Assembly (NCBI RefSeq): GCF_026167665.1
Contig: NZ_CP098740.1
Coordinates: 4,464,001 to 4,528,000 of the forward strand
Source: Streptomyces drozdowiczii
Lineage (GTDB): Bacteria > Actinomycetota > Actinomycetes > Streptomycetales > Streptomycetaceae
Direction of reading: 5' to 3'
Length of the DNA: 64,000 nucleotides
In this document: positions 11,201 to 19,325 of the stretch, piece after piece
How positions within the stretch are numbered: position 1 is the stretch's first letter
Layout: the number at the start of each line of letters is the position of its first letter
Notes under the pieces: generated by a model
The model's input: the letters and a program-made list of their open reading frames with translations, nothing else
Told to the model about the DNA's origin: nothing
Database searches by the model: none
Translations under genes and position numbers: made by a program

Positions 11201-13011
11201 GATGAACCGCCCCCGGGGTCCGCCTCGCGGATGCCGATCTCCGTGAGGTCGCCGATGAGGGACTCGTCCTCCGACAGCCGTGGGTCGACGTACGTCGTTC
11301 CGTCGCGGAGGCCGTCCTGCACCGTGCGGCGGAAGACCTTGCCCACGACCGGGGCCACCAGCCCGCTCTCCTCGGTCAGCACGATGCGTGCCGTCCGGGC
11401 CTCGGCCGCGAAGGGGGAGCCGTCGCGCATCATGGCGGCGAGGATGCGGATCGCGACGGCGGACGCCTCGACCGTCTCCTCCGTCACAAGCGCTTCCAGC
11501 CACTCGCGCACGGTGGCGCGGCGCTGCTTCGCCTCCTCCAGGATGTGTCCGACCTTGCCCGCCCGGAATTCGGCGGCCTCGACGGAGGGGTGGATCCAGT
11601 TCGACGGCCGCCCGGGGCACTCGCTCCACATCCGGAGCCATTCCTGCTCGAGCGGCACCTTGTTGTGCGGAGCGGGGTGTACGCGGATGTCACGGGGGAC
11701 GCGCAGCACACCGTCCTGGTCGGGAAGGGACGGGCATTCCGCCGCCAGCTTCCAGATCTGTTCCGTCAGGTACTTGTCCGCCCAGTTCAAGGTCTCCGAC
11801 TCCTTGCTCCGGCCGGGGAGCAGCGGGAGGTAGGCGGCCGGGTCCTGGGCGGGGGCCAAATGCGGCAGAGAATCCACGACGAGTCGGGCGGCGACGCGAA
11901 TGATCTCCTGGTTGAACGGACTGGAATCCAGGAGATTCTGTCGGTCCTCGTTCGTCTTCCAGGCCCCGTTGAGCGCCCCCCGCAGAGTCATCGGGTATTT
12001 CGTCGGGAAGAAGGACCAGAATTCGCCCCGGCCCCGAGGGGTGCTGAGCACGGTGTCGCCCGTGTACTCGGGGACGGCCCACGCGATGTCGATGGTGCCC
12101 CGGTCGTGCATCTCGCCGGCGCTCGCGCGCGCGGCCTCGGACGGCCGGTGGGCGTACGAGAACACCTTCCACGCCGAGGTGGACCGCGGCCGGCCCGTGC
12201 GCGTCTCGTGGATGGTGTGCAGAAAGCCGTCGTGGTCGACCGTGATCTCACGGCGGACCGGCGGCATGGACCGGGTGTCCTCCAGGATCACGGTCCCGAC
12301 GTGGTGGGAGAACAGCTGGAACCTGGCCGGGAACTCGCGGTTCTCCCGGCTCTTGTTCCCGGTGTCGTAGATGTCGTGGCCGAGGCGCTCGGCGGCTCCG
12401 GGCAGCAGCGGGAGACGTACCACCGTGGTGGCCCAGTCCAGCAGGGCGTTCAGGACGGGGTCCGCCAGCCGCTCCTTCTCGGCGTCCAGCGGTCGTGCCA
12501 TGCGCAGCACGGGCGCCTCGAAGTCCTCTTCCGGAGACGAGCCCCGAGCCTTCCTTATCTCCTCGTACGACCATGCCCGGTCGAATCCGAATGCCCCGGA
12601 AGTGCTGAAGAACTGGGGCGTGTCCGTGACGGCCAGGATCGATTTCACACCGACGCCGAAGCGGCCGATCTGGCCACCGCGTTTCCTCGAAACGCTCATG
12701 CGGAGAATGGTCTCGGCGCCCTCGGGCGTGACGGCTGTGCCCTCGTTCGCGCAGTAGAGGTGCGTCCCGGTCAGGACGACGTGCACCTTCCCGCCCGGTG
12801 CCGCGGCGATCTCGTCCGCCGCGTTCTGTACGAGTTCGAACAACTGGCGGTCGCCGTAACCGCCCTGGGTGATCCTCCGCTCGCCGTTGGCATGCTCCAG
12901 AATCAGCCCGGGGTCCACGCGATACGTCTCCAGGACGCGCGCCGACTGTTCGAGAATCTTCCTGATGACGGGCGAGGCTCCCGAAGTACCCGTCACGTCG
13001 CTGTCGTTCAA
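8247..13011 (-). CDS. giant GHKL ATPase (sacsin-like) - SF2 DEAH helicase fusion, two apparent frameshifts
   Basis: Three overlapping frames read as one ~1588-residue protein. Near the N-terminus is a GHKL ATPase of the sacsin/Hsp90 type: ELVQNAADE (N-box, about 58-66), YCANEG (G1) and GQIGRFGVGVKSI (G2, about 114-126). A long middle part has no recognised domain. The last ~400 residues are an Ssl2/RAD25-like helicase with LSLPTGAGKTRVA, LVIVDEAHVA, LLGLTATPFRN and YQQMIGRGLRGPG. The first frame change is at the C5 run 11211-11215 and the second at the G5 run 9727-9731. One added base at each gives smooth joins (DPGGRFIGVLEQ and GLPPGLLESEPP), so sequence error is more likely than decay. The start is ATG 13011. 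It lies 119 bp after the 110-residue gene and overlaps the uvrD-like gene. Fusion of a DNA-conflict GHKL module to a helicase suggests an ATP-gated sensor/translocase (inference). Confidence 0.8.
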
Positions 13012-13130
13012 AGTGGTCCCGTTTCGTGGCCGTGGGATGGACGTGGGGGGAGCGGAGGCCGGCCGCTGCGGGGGCGCGGCCGGCCGACGAACTCAACGAT
13101 AGGTGGAGGGACTCCGACGGAACGCCGGAT

Positions 13131-13463
13131 TCAGTCGCGCTCGACGAAGATGACGTACACGTAGGTGCGGGGCACGCGGCGCCGGGACGTGAAGCGGATG
13201 TCGGTCCGGTTCCGCGGACGCGTCGTGGTCACCCGGGGGCGGCGGGGCGAGCGGGCGCGGCGCTGACTCGACCGGTCGGGACGCGGGGACTCCGGGGCGG
13301 GCTCGCGGGCGCCCTCCGCAGCGTCGCGGAGAGCCCGAAGCCTCTCGATGTAGGCATGCGTCCGACCGATGGACGTCAGGAAGTTGGGCTTCTCCCATTC
13401 CTTGAGGGTGTCGTACTGGGCGATGAGGAAGAAGGGGAGCGGACCGAGCATGGGATTGCTCAC
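13131..13463 (-). CDS. unknown 110-residue protein, first gene of the DrmAB-type operon
   Basis: GTG 13463 is preceded by GAGG at good spacing. The N-terminal half is hydrophobic and aromatic (MLGPLPFFLIAQYDTLKEWE) and leads into a helical stretch (IGRTHAYIERLRALRDAAEG). The C-terminal half is very basic and Arg/Pro-rich, ending in a short beta-like tail (RTYVYVIFVERD). No family is recognised. Its place at the head of the operon, downstream of a perfect inverted repeat, suggests a small structural, adaptor or nucleic-acid-binding component. It is not a recognisable helix-turn-helix regulator. The reading frame and ribosome binding site support a real gene; function is unknown. Confidence 0.6.
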   Translation of the reverse strand: MSNPMLGPLPFFLIAQYDTLKEWEKPNFLTSIGRTHAYIERLRALRDAAEGAREPAPESPRPDRSSQRRARSPRRPRVTTTRPRNRTDIRFTSRRRVPRTYVYVIFVERD

Positions 13464-13480
13464 GGTGTTACCTCGTATTC

Positions 13481-13537
13481 TTGTGTGTATGGTGCAGGTC
13501 GATTTTCCAGATGTTTGCGCACGCTGAATACACACAA
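13481..13537. promoter_or_regulatory. perfect 10-bp inverted repeat upstream of the DrmAB-type operon
   Basis: TTGTGTGTAT at 13481-13490 is exactly repeated in inverse at 13528-13537 (ATACACACAA), with 37 bp between the arms and 47 bp between arm centres. It sits 18-74 bp upstream of the first gene of the leftward operon, where a repressor pair or a looping protein could act. The XRE protein encoded divergently is a possible binder, but this is inference. A long-stem hairpin in the leader RNA is an alternative reading. Confidence 0.5.
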
Positions 13538-13950
13538 GGTGGGGCGAGGTGAATTCGGCGGGTGACGGGGAACTCTTTTACCGGTGGAAGGGAATGCGGA
13601 TCCCGAGGGATTGGCACAGAATCCAAGCGCATTTCCCGGGTGCGGTCAAGGGGTGTCACCGACCCGTCGAACAAGCGTGTAACCGGACGCGATCGGCGTT
13701 CGGGTACGACAAATAAGCGCCTAGTGGAGCGCGCTTTGCTGGAGCCCGGTCGGGGCTGTTGCGGCAACGACAGTACCACGCCTCGCCGAGATCTCGGCAA
13801 GCCTTTCGTCGCTCCTCGCGGGTGCTGAAAGCGGTGCATTTCGGACCTGTGGGGCGAATGCCTCCAGGGTCGGGCGAAGCATCTCGATGAGGGAGCTTCC
13901 GGTGTATTCGAATCTGTGAGCCCATGAACGTTCCGGCCGCCCTCGACCCT

Positions 13951-13991
13951 GTGTCAAATTTCGTTATCGCTGATCCGGGCGTGTCAAATTT
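13951..13991. promoter_or_regulatory. 11-bp direct repeat upstream of the XRE-GHKL operon
   Basis: GTGTCAAATTT occurs at 13951-13961 and again at 13981-13991, exactly 30 bp (about three helical turns) apart. On the minus strand each copy contains TTGACA, the consensus -35 hexamer. The second copy is about 50 bp upstream of the XRE-GHKL start, a common place for an autoregulatory operator of an XRE protein. Function is inferred from position and spacing only. Confidence 0.5.
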
Positions 13992-14039
13992 GGGGTACGG
14001 TGACCTCATGGTCACGCGCGTAGCCGAGGAGTGGTGACG

Positions 14040-16150
14040 TTGGACAGCGGCATGGATTTTGGTCCCTGGCTCGCCCGCCAGTTGAAGCAGGTGGGCATGA
14101 GTCAGGCCGACCTCGGCGACCGCATCGGGATGACGCGGGCCGCGGTGTCGGCCTGGATCACCGGAAGGGCGACGCCGCGTCCGGAAACCATCGCGAAGAT
14201 CGCCGAGGCGATCGGTACGGACCTCGGCACGATCCACACCCGTACCACCGACACCTTGTCCGGCCTGCCCGTCACCTGGTACCACCGCCCCGGATACGCC
14301 GACGGCGGCCGAGACTTCGGCAACGCCGCCGCCTTCGCCTTCGAGGCCGACGTCGAGGTGTTGGCGCGCGAGGCGACACAGAACAGCCTGGACGAACGGT
14401 TCCGCACCGATCAGCCGGTGCGTGTGCGGTACACGCTGCACGAATTGACCGGAGAGGCTCTGGCCCGCTTCCGTGAGGAGATCCGCTGGGACGAACTCCT
14501 GCCCCACTACCAGGCAGCGGCTTCGCAGGAGCAAAAGGTCGGTCGGGTGATCGCCGCCGGTCTGCGCGACATGTACGAGCGCGACCGCCTCGTGCTCCTG
14601 CGCGTGGACGACTACAACGCCTCGGGTCTGACGGGCGACGACTACGAGACCGGACGCTTCGCCGCCGTGGTGCGTCGACAACTCGACAGCCATAAGTCGG
14701 GGAGCGGCGCGGGCGGGTCGTACGGTCTCGGGAAGGCGACGCTGTGGGCGACGAGCCGTCTCGGTCTCGTCCTCATCAACTCCACCCTCTCCGAACCTCA
14801 CGAGGGACGCACGGAGCGCCGTCTTATCGGCCGGCTGGACCTTCCCTGGCGCGAAGTGAACGGCCGTCCCTGCGCCGGTCCGGCCTGGTTCGGCCGCCCG
14901 GATCCGGACGCGAACAGCACCGACGTCGCCCGTTCCTGGTGGGCGGACGAGGAGAAGGTCGAGCGGTTGCACCTCACGCGGGAGAGCGACGAGCCGGGCA
15001 CGTCGTTCCTGATCGTCGGCGCCCACGACGTGGCCAGCCTGGTGGATCCCGATGCCGAGAAGAACGGTGTCGAGGACGACGACAGCGTGCACCGTATGCA
15101 CAAGCGTCTCGTCCAGGCGCTGGGTCGCAACTTCTGGGCGGCCATGACCGTGGGCGAGACGCGTCGCCCCCTGCTGGAGGCGTCCGTCAGGACGCTTCGC
15201 AACGGTGCCGAGATCATCGCGGAGGAACGGGTCGATCCCCGCACGGAGCAGCCGGCACGCACCCGCGCGCTGCAGGCGTTCCTGGACGGTACGACCGTGG
15301 AGCGCCTGACCGAGTTCGGCCAGGTGGCCATGGCGACCGTGCCGTTCGATGTGCCCGCCGGCTCCGGCGGGCGGGAGAAGGCCGAACATCGGGCCGTCGT
15401 CCTCGTCACGGAGGCCGACGACGTCGGCAAGCCGAACCATGTGGTCACGATGCGCGGCAACCGCATGACCGTGAGGACCGCCCGGGTGGGAGACCTCTCC
15501 GTCGGGACGAACCCCTTCCACGCCGTACTGCTCGCGGGTCACGCCGCCGGGGAGGAGACCCCCGGCGCCGCCGAGGCCGAAGCCTTTCTCCGCGCGTCCG
15601 AGCCGCCCGAGCACAACAAATGGGGCCAGACGGAGGAGCTGCGGATGCTGTACTCGCCGTCCGCCTACCGCCGGATCGCCAAACTCACCACCGACACCAA
15701 CAGGGCGGTACGAGAACTCGTGGCCGTGCCCCGGGCGAAACGGTCGGGAGGGTCCGAACGCCTCCGCAAAAAGCTGACGTTGGGCGGGAAGCGTGCACCG
15801 CGGCCCGCCGGTCCGACCGCGTCGCCGACGCTGGAGGAGCTGGACGCCTTCGTCGACGAGAACGGCGCATGGAGCGTCACCGGGGAGGTGAGGATCCCCG
15901 CCGGTGCGGACGGCGCGCGACCGAGCCCCGTGGCGAAGCTCGACGTGCGTTCCGGCCCCCGTCCGGTGCTGGGATGGTCCCAACTTGTCGGCGTTCACAA
16001 CTGTGAAGTGGTGGACGGATCGCTGCACTTCGCACCGGGTGCCCGCAAGGCCACGTTCAGGGCCACGACCGACGTCTCGACGCACCCGGTGAAGGCCGTG
16101 TTCACCGGCCTCATCGTCGAACTGGGAACCGACAAGGGGGCCAGGCATGA
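14040..16150 (+). CDS. XRE helix-turn-helix - GHKL (MORC/MutL-like) ATPase, apparent 3' frameshift
   Basis: An N-terminal XRE domain (MSQADLGDRIGMTRAAVSAW, about residues 19-38, within a five-helix HTH) is fused to a GHKL ATPase. That part has N-box LAREATQNSLDERF, G1 LLRVDDYNASGL and G2 GAGGSYGLGKATLW. It is followed by a transducer-like region and a beta-rich C-terminus. Such ATPases accompany methylases, Vsr-like nucleases and Z1 proteins in MORC/MutL-type restriction-modification loci. TTG 14040 is preferred as start because GAGGAG lies 8 bases upstream; GTG 14031/14034 and ATG 14052 are badly spaced. The frame stays open past the next gene, but one base added to the G5 run at 16136-16140 ends it at a TGA overlapping the next ATG (ATGA). 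I therefore place the end at 16150. Confidence 0.8.
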
Positions 16151-17139
16151 GGGGCTATCCGTACAAGAGGCTTCCCGGCACGGTGACGCTCAGGGTGACC
16201 GCCGTGGAGCTGCGGGGCCCCGGCGATGCCCGGGAACCGCTCGACACCAAGACGTTCTCCACCATCGAGCAGGTCGTGGCCCTGGGGCTGGCCGAGCGGG
16301 ACGACTGGGAGAAGGCCCGGTTGACGCTCACGGCCGTCGTCCCCGGGCGTGCCACCGACCCCGATGGGCCGTGGTCCGACGTAACGGTCGCGGTCGTGCT
16401 CACCGAGGGCGCCACCAACGCGCGGACCACCGTGTGCCTGGAACCCCGCGCCGAGGGCGGCCGCGAGTGGGCCGGCCATCTCGACCTCTGGCGGGCGGAC
16501 CACTTCGACCGCGCGACGATGACCGTCCATGTGATCGCCACGGTCGACGGGGTGCGGGGCCGCATGATCGCCGCATCGGAGAAGGACTGGATCATCGATC
16601 TGAAGTCCGACTCACCTCTGCGCGAGCGGGAGTTGGAGGTGTCCGAGGTCGGCTTCCGCGAGGGCCCCGAGTGGCTGCGCCCCTTTGCGGACGTGCCGTG
16701 GACCGTCGACACCTCCGGCGAGGTGCCCACCGTGCACATGAACACCGACTTCGAGGGCGTCACCGAACTGGTCGACGGCAACGGCACTGCGGTCGAGAGT
16801 CTCGTCCGCGATCTCCTGCTCGCCCAGATGTGCACGGACGTGTGGACGGCGGTGTTCCACACGGCCGTCGGCGATCTGGAGGTCGAGGACGACGGCACGC
16901 CGCTCTTCCCCCAGGACTGGCGGGGCGAGGTGCTCCGCGAGATGCTTCCGGACGTCGTTCCCGGTCGACCACTGGGGGACGCGCTGCGGGAGGTCCACGC
17001 CCGAAGGACCGGAGCTTCCGGCTGGACCGACCTGCAGCCACGCATCCATTACGCCGCCACGCGCAGGGCGGAAGTACCGAAGGCCCTGACGGCGACCATC
17101 CGCGGCCTCGACCGACTCGACCGGGGGACCGACGCATGA
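16147..17139 (+). CDS. unknown 330-residue protein, partner of the XRE-GHKL ATPase
   Basis: The ATG at 16147 forms an ATGA overlap with the proposed stop of the XRE-GHKL gene, and its own TGA forms an ATGA overlap with the next gene, so the three are probably made in fixed ratio. The protein is acidic and predicted beta-rich (GTVTLRVTAVELRG; DDWEKARLTLTAVVPG; MTVHVIATVDGVRG). A helical middle follows (ESLVRDLLLAQMCTDVWTAV). No catalytic motif, transmembrane segment or signal peptide is visible. Its location between the ATPase and the DUF6339-like gene suggests a structural or target-binding subunit of the MORC-like system. Function is unknown. Confidence 0.75.
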   Translation: MRGYPYKRLPGTVTLRVTAVELRGPGDAREPLDTKTFSTIEQVVALGLAERDDWEKARLTLTAVVPGRATDPDGPWSDVTVAVVLTEGATNARTTVCLEPRAEGGREWAGHLDLWRADHFDRATMTVHVIATVDGVRGRMIAASEKDWIIDLKSDSPLRERELEVSEVGFREGPEWLRPFADVPWTVDTSGEVPTVHMNTDFEGVTELVDGNGTAVESLVRDLLLAQMCTDVWTAVFHTAVGDLEVEDDGTPLFPQDWRGEVLREMLPDVVPGRPLGDALREVHARRTGASGWTDLQPRIHYAATRRAEVPKALTATIRGLDRLDRGTDA

Positions 17140-18025
17140 CAGACAGGCCCAGCCACCTGCCCGAGCGCCTCGCGCTCCTCGCGGATCTCAATGCCGCTCG
17201 CTACATCACCGAGGGCCTGCTCACCGGCAAGGAGGACGTCCCGGCCGTAGCGCTCAACAAGGTCACGGAGCCCCTTCCGGGGACGAGGCCCGGGCGGAGC
17301 TCCAGCCGGTCCGCGACCTCGTGGACGACGCCATGCACGCGTTCGGCGGCGAGAAGGTCACCGCCGCCGACGCCTGGTTGGCTCCCCGGCTCCATGCCAC
17401 GCTGCGGCTCACGCGCCGGGAGGCGGCCGATCGCAGGTTCTGGAACTACCTGGCGCTGGGAGTCGCTCCCGATTACGTGGTGTGGCGGCACACGACGGAT
17501 CCAGGGAAGGGGGAGGCCCCGAAGGTGGCCGCCAAGCGGTTCCGCGGGGGCGCCGATGTGCAGGCGTTCGCCCGACTGTGGTGGGCGGCCGAACTGTTCC
17601 GCAACGGCTCCGACTACACCCCGGTGGTTACGGCCTGCGGCGAACAGGAGATGTTCAACTCCGCGCTGCGACTCACCGTGATCGACCACCGGCCGACCGC
17701 GCTGGCTCTGGTCGACCTGCTGGTCCGAGGGACCGTACGCACCGGCCGGGAGGTCAACGCCCTGGTCAAGGCGGTCAACGCGTCCGCCGCCACACTCATG
17801 TACGACGTCATGGCGCCCGACGCCGAACGGGACGGCGGACCGTTGGCGCGGTGGATCGAGGCCGCGGAATGGGCGCCGGCCGTGGCGCGGAAGGTGCTTC
17901 CGGAAGGGCCGGACGAGGAGAGGGCGCCCGAGGACTCGGTCGCGACCCTCGCCGAGCACTTCGCGGAACTGTTCGCGGAGGCACCCGTACGCGGGAAGAA
18001 GGCCGAGGGCGACGAGGCGGAGTGA
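17136..18025 (+). CDS. DUF6339-like protein, apparent frameshift near the 5' end
   Basis: Two frames join into one ~296-residue protein. The first part is MTDRPSHLPERLALLADLNA, then ARYITEGLLTGKEDVPAVAL. After the shift it continues AELQPVRDLVDDAMHAFGG, WLAPRLHATLRLTRREAADR and RFWNYLALGVAPDYVVWR. One base added to the G4 run at 17279-17282 (EPLPGDEARAEL) repairs the frame. The sequence resembles actinobacterial proteins labelled DUF6339, whose biochemical role is unknown; this identification is from memory and moderate. It is mostly helical, with no signal peptide or membrane segment. ATGA coupling to the preceding gene places it in the MORC-like operon. Confidence 0.65.
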
Positions 18026-18034
18026 CCGAGCGGG

Positions 18035-18064
18035 CCCGAAAGTCTCGTGTCAGGGGCTTTCGGG
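18035..18064. terminator. hairpin between convergent operons
   Basis: CCCGAAAG (18035-18042) pairs with CTTTCGGG (18057-18064) across a 14-base loop. It lies between the end of the DUF6339-like gene and the last codons of the converging methyltransferase gene, so it could stop transcription in both directions. There is no long U tract, as usual for Streptomyces. Confidence 0.5.
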
Positions 18065-19273
18065 GGTGTCCTTGTCCAGGGAGTCGGTCGGTGGCTTCCA
18101 CTCCGCGAGCCGGGTGAACCACTCCTTCTCCGGAGGCCCACCCAGCAGCGCGGCGCTCAGGATGTGCAGGGAGAGACGTGGCGGGATGGCGTTCCCGATC
18201 TGCTGGGCCACATCGGTCGAACGCCACGGGTAGCGGGCGGGGAACGACTGGAGGAGTCCGCCCTCTTCGAACGAGAGCCGGTCCAGTTCCTCCCCGACCT
18301 CCTTCTCGCCCGCCTCGTTCTCCTTCAGGAGGAAGAGCCGGTTGCGACGGAACTTGCCGGTGATCGTCGCGGCCGGCTCCTCGGAGGTGCGGCGCCCCCG
18401 ATTCTTCGGGTCGCCGCCCGAACCGTAGTTGGACACCAGGACGAAGTCGCGGGGCCGGGTGGCGGCGAGAGCGGCGCCGACCGACACCCAGGACTCCTTC
18501 TTCCTGCCGTCCTTGGAACTCTTGGGCGGCTTCGGCGGGGCGAACAAGGCGTCGCCCTGCTGTTCGACCGCTTTGCGGTACGGCCTGTGGGTCGGTTCCG
18601 GGAAGTACACGCCCCTTCCCGAGTCCTTCGGATCCCACCGGGCGATCAGCACGGCACGCCGGCGCGTCTGGGGGACGCCGAATGCCTCGGCTTGCAGGAC
18701 GTGGGCGTCGGCCGCGTAGCCAATGCCTCGGAGCAGTTCGGCGTAGTGCTTCCACACCGGCAGCACCGTGGGGACCTGTTCCAGCACCACGACGTCGTAG
18801 GGCCTTTTGCGCTTGAGCTTCGCCTCCATGATCCAGCGCAGGGGCTGCAGCACGAAGCCCGTGCGTTCGTCGGACATGGAATCGGTCTCGCGCTTGACCT
18901 CGTTCCAAATGGTGTCGAAGGACTTACGGTCCCTCGCGGAGACCAGACAGCCGGCCAGCCGCTTCACATCCTCCAGAGCCTTGTGGCCCTCCCGGTTGCC
19001 GGCCACGGAGAACGACTGGCAGGGCGGGCCACCGGTGAGGACGTTCGCGTCCTGCACCTGGGGGTCGCACGGGCCCAGGGCGGCGACGTCCTTCTCCGTG
19101 GTGGTACGCAGACCGGCCGCGTCGCGCGTCGCGCGCGTCGGGTCGTCCCACTCGACCCCGATGCTCTCCACTCCCATGACCGTAGCGGCGATATCGAGGC
19201 CCCCCGGTCCGGCGAACAAGTCCACGATGCGGAAACTTGCAGGTAGGAGTGGTGGGTGGGGCCTGGGGGTCAT
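18050..19273 (-). CDS. DNA (cytosine-5)-methyltransferase
   Basis: The protein is about 407 residues from ATG 19273. Motif I is FRIVDLFAGPGGLDIAATVM. Motif IV is LTGGPPCQSFSVAGNREGH with the catalytic Cys. Motif VI is VVVLEQVPTVLPVW, where the usual ENV is EQV. Motif VIII-like FGVPQTRRRAVLIA and motif X QQIGNAIPPRL are present. A long Lys-rich insert between VIII and IX is the likely target-recognition domain. It should methylate cytosine in a specific DNA site; the target cannot be read from the sequence. An in-frame GTG at 19333 overlaps the end of the upstream methyltransferase-like gene and is an alternative start; neither has a strong ribosome binding site. It lies in the Vsr/Z1/MORC block and could mark self DNA for that system or for the adjacent DrmAB operon (inference). 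Confidence 0.9.
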   Translation of the reverse strand: MTPRPHPPLLPASFRIVDLFAGPGGLDIAATVMGVESIGVEWDDPTRATRDAAGLRTTTEKDVAALGPCDPQVQDANVLTGGPPCQSFSVAGNREGHKALEDVKRLAGCLVSARDRKSFDTIWNEVKRETDSMSDERTGFVLQPLRWIMEAKLKRKRPYDVVVLEQVPTVLPVWKHYAELLRGIGYAADAHVLQAEAFGVPQTRRRAVLIARWDPKDSGRGVYFPEPTHRPYRKAVEQQGDALFAPPKPPKSSKDGRKKESWVSVGAALAATRPRDFVLVSNYGSGGDPKNRGRRTSEEPAATITGKFRRNRLFLLKENEAGEKEVGEELDRLSFEEGGLLQSFPARYPWRSTDVAQQIGNAIPPRLSLHILSAALLGGPPEKEWFTRLAEWKPPTDSLDKDTPESP

Positions 19274-19325
19274 GGGAGGGAATTCTAGCCGGCTTTCGAT
19301 GCGCTCCCGACCGCTTCCCGAGCGC

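Larger units (their letters stand above)
13464..14039. other. 576-bp divergent intergenic region between the two defence blocks
   Basis: This region separates the leftward helicase operon from the rightward XRE-GHKL operon. It contains a perfect 10-bp inverted repeat (13481-13537) near the leftward gene and an 11-bp direct repeat (13951-13991) near the rightward gene. It is visibly less G/C-rich than the flanking genes. The middle part (about 13540-13950) holds short open frames on both strands that start only at TTG or weak codons and lack good ribosome binding sites; I see no convincing gene there. Confidence 0.6.

Noticed and set aside
9548..11641. programmed ribosomal frameshifting in the GHKL-helicase gene
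   Set aside because: The shifts occur at plain G/C runs without a slippery heptamer or stop-codon arrangement, and the same kind of shift appears in unrelated genes, so indel error is simpler.
13721..13957. possible 78-residue gene in the divergent intergenic region
   Set aside because: It starts only with TTG inside the direct repeat, lacks a ribosome binding site and resembles no known protein.
13656..16148. 830-residue minus-strand open frame opposite the XRE-GHKL gene
   Set aside because: The plus strand shows clear XRE and GHKL motifs in order; the minus frame has none.
14031..17681. 1216-residue continuous frame suggesting an XRE-GHKL fusion with the downstream proteins
   Set aside because: After about 16140 this frame becomes Arg/Gly-rich shadow sequence, while the other two frames carry the real downstream proteins; a one-base indel at a G run explains the read-through.
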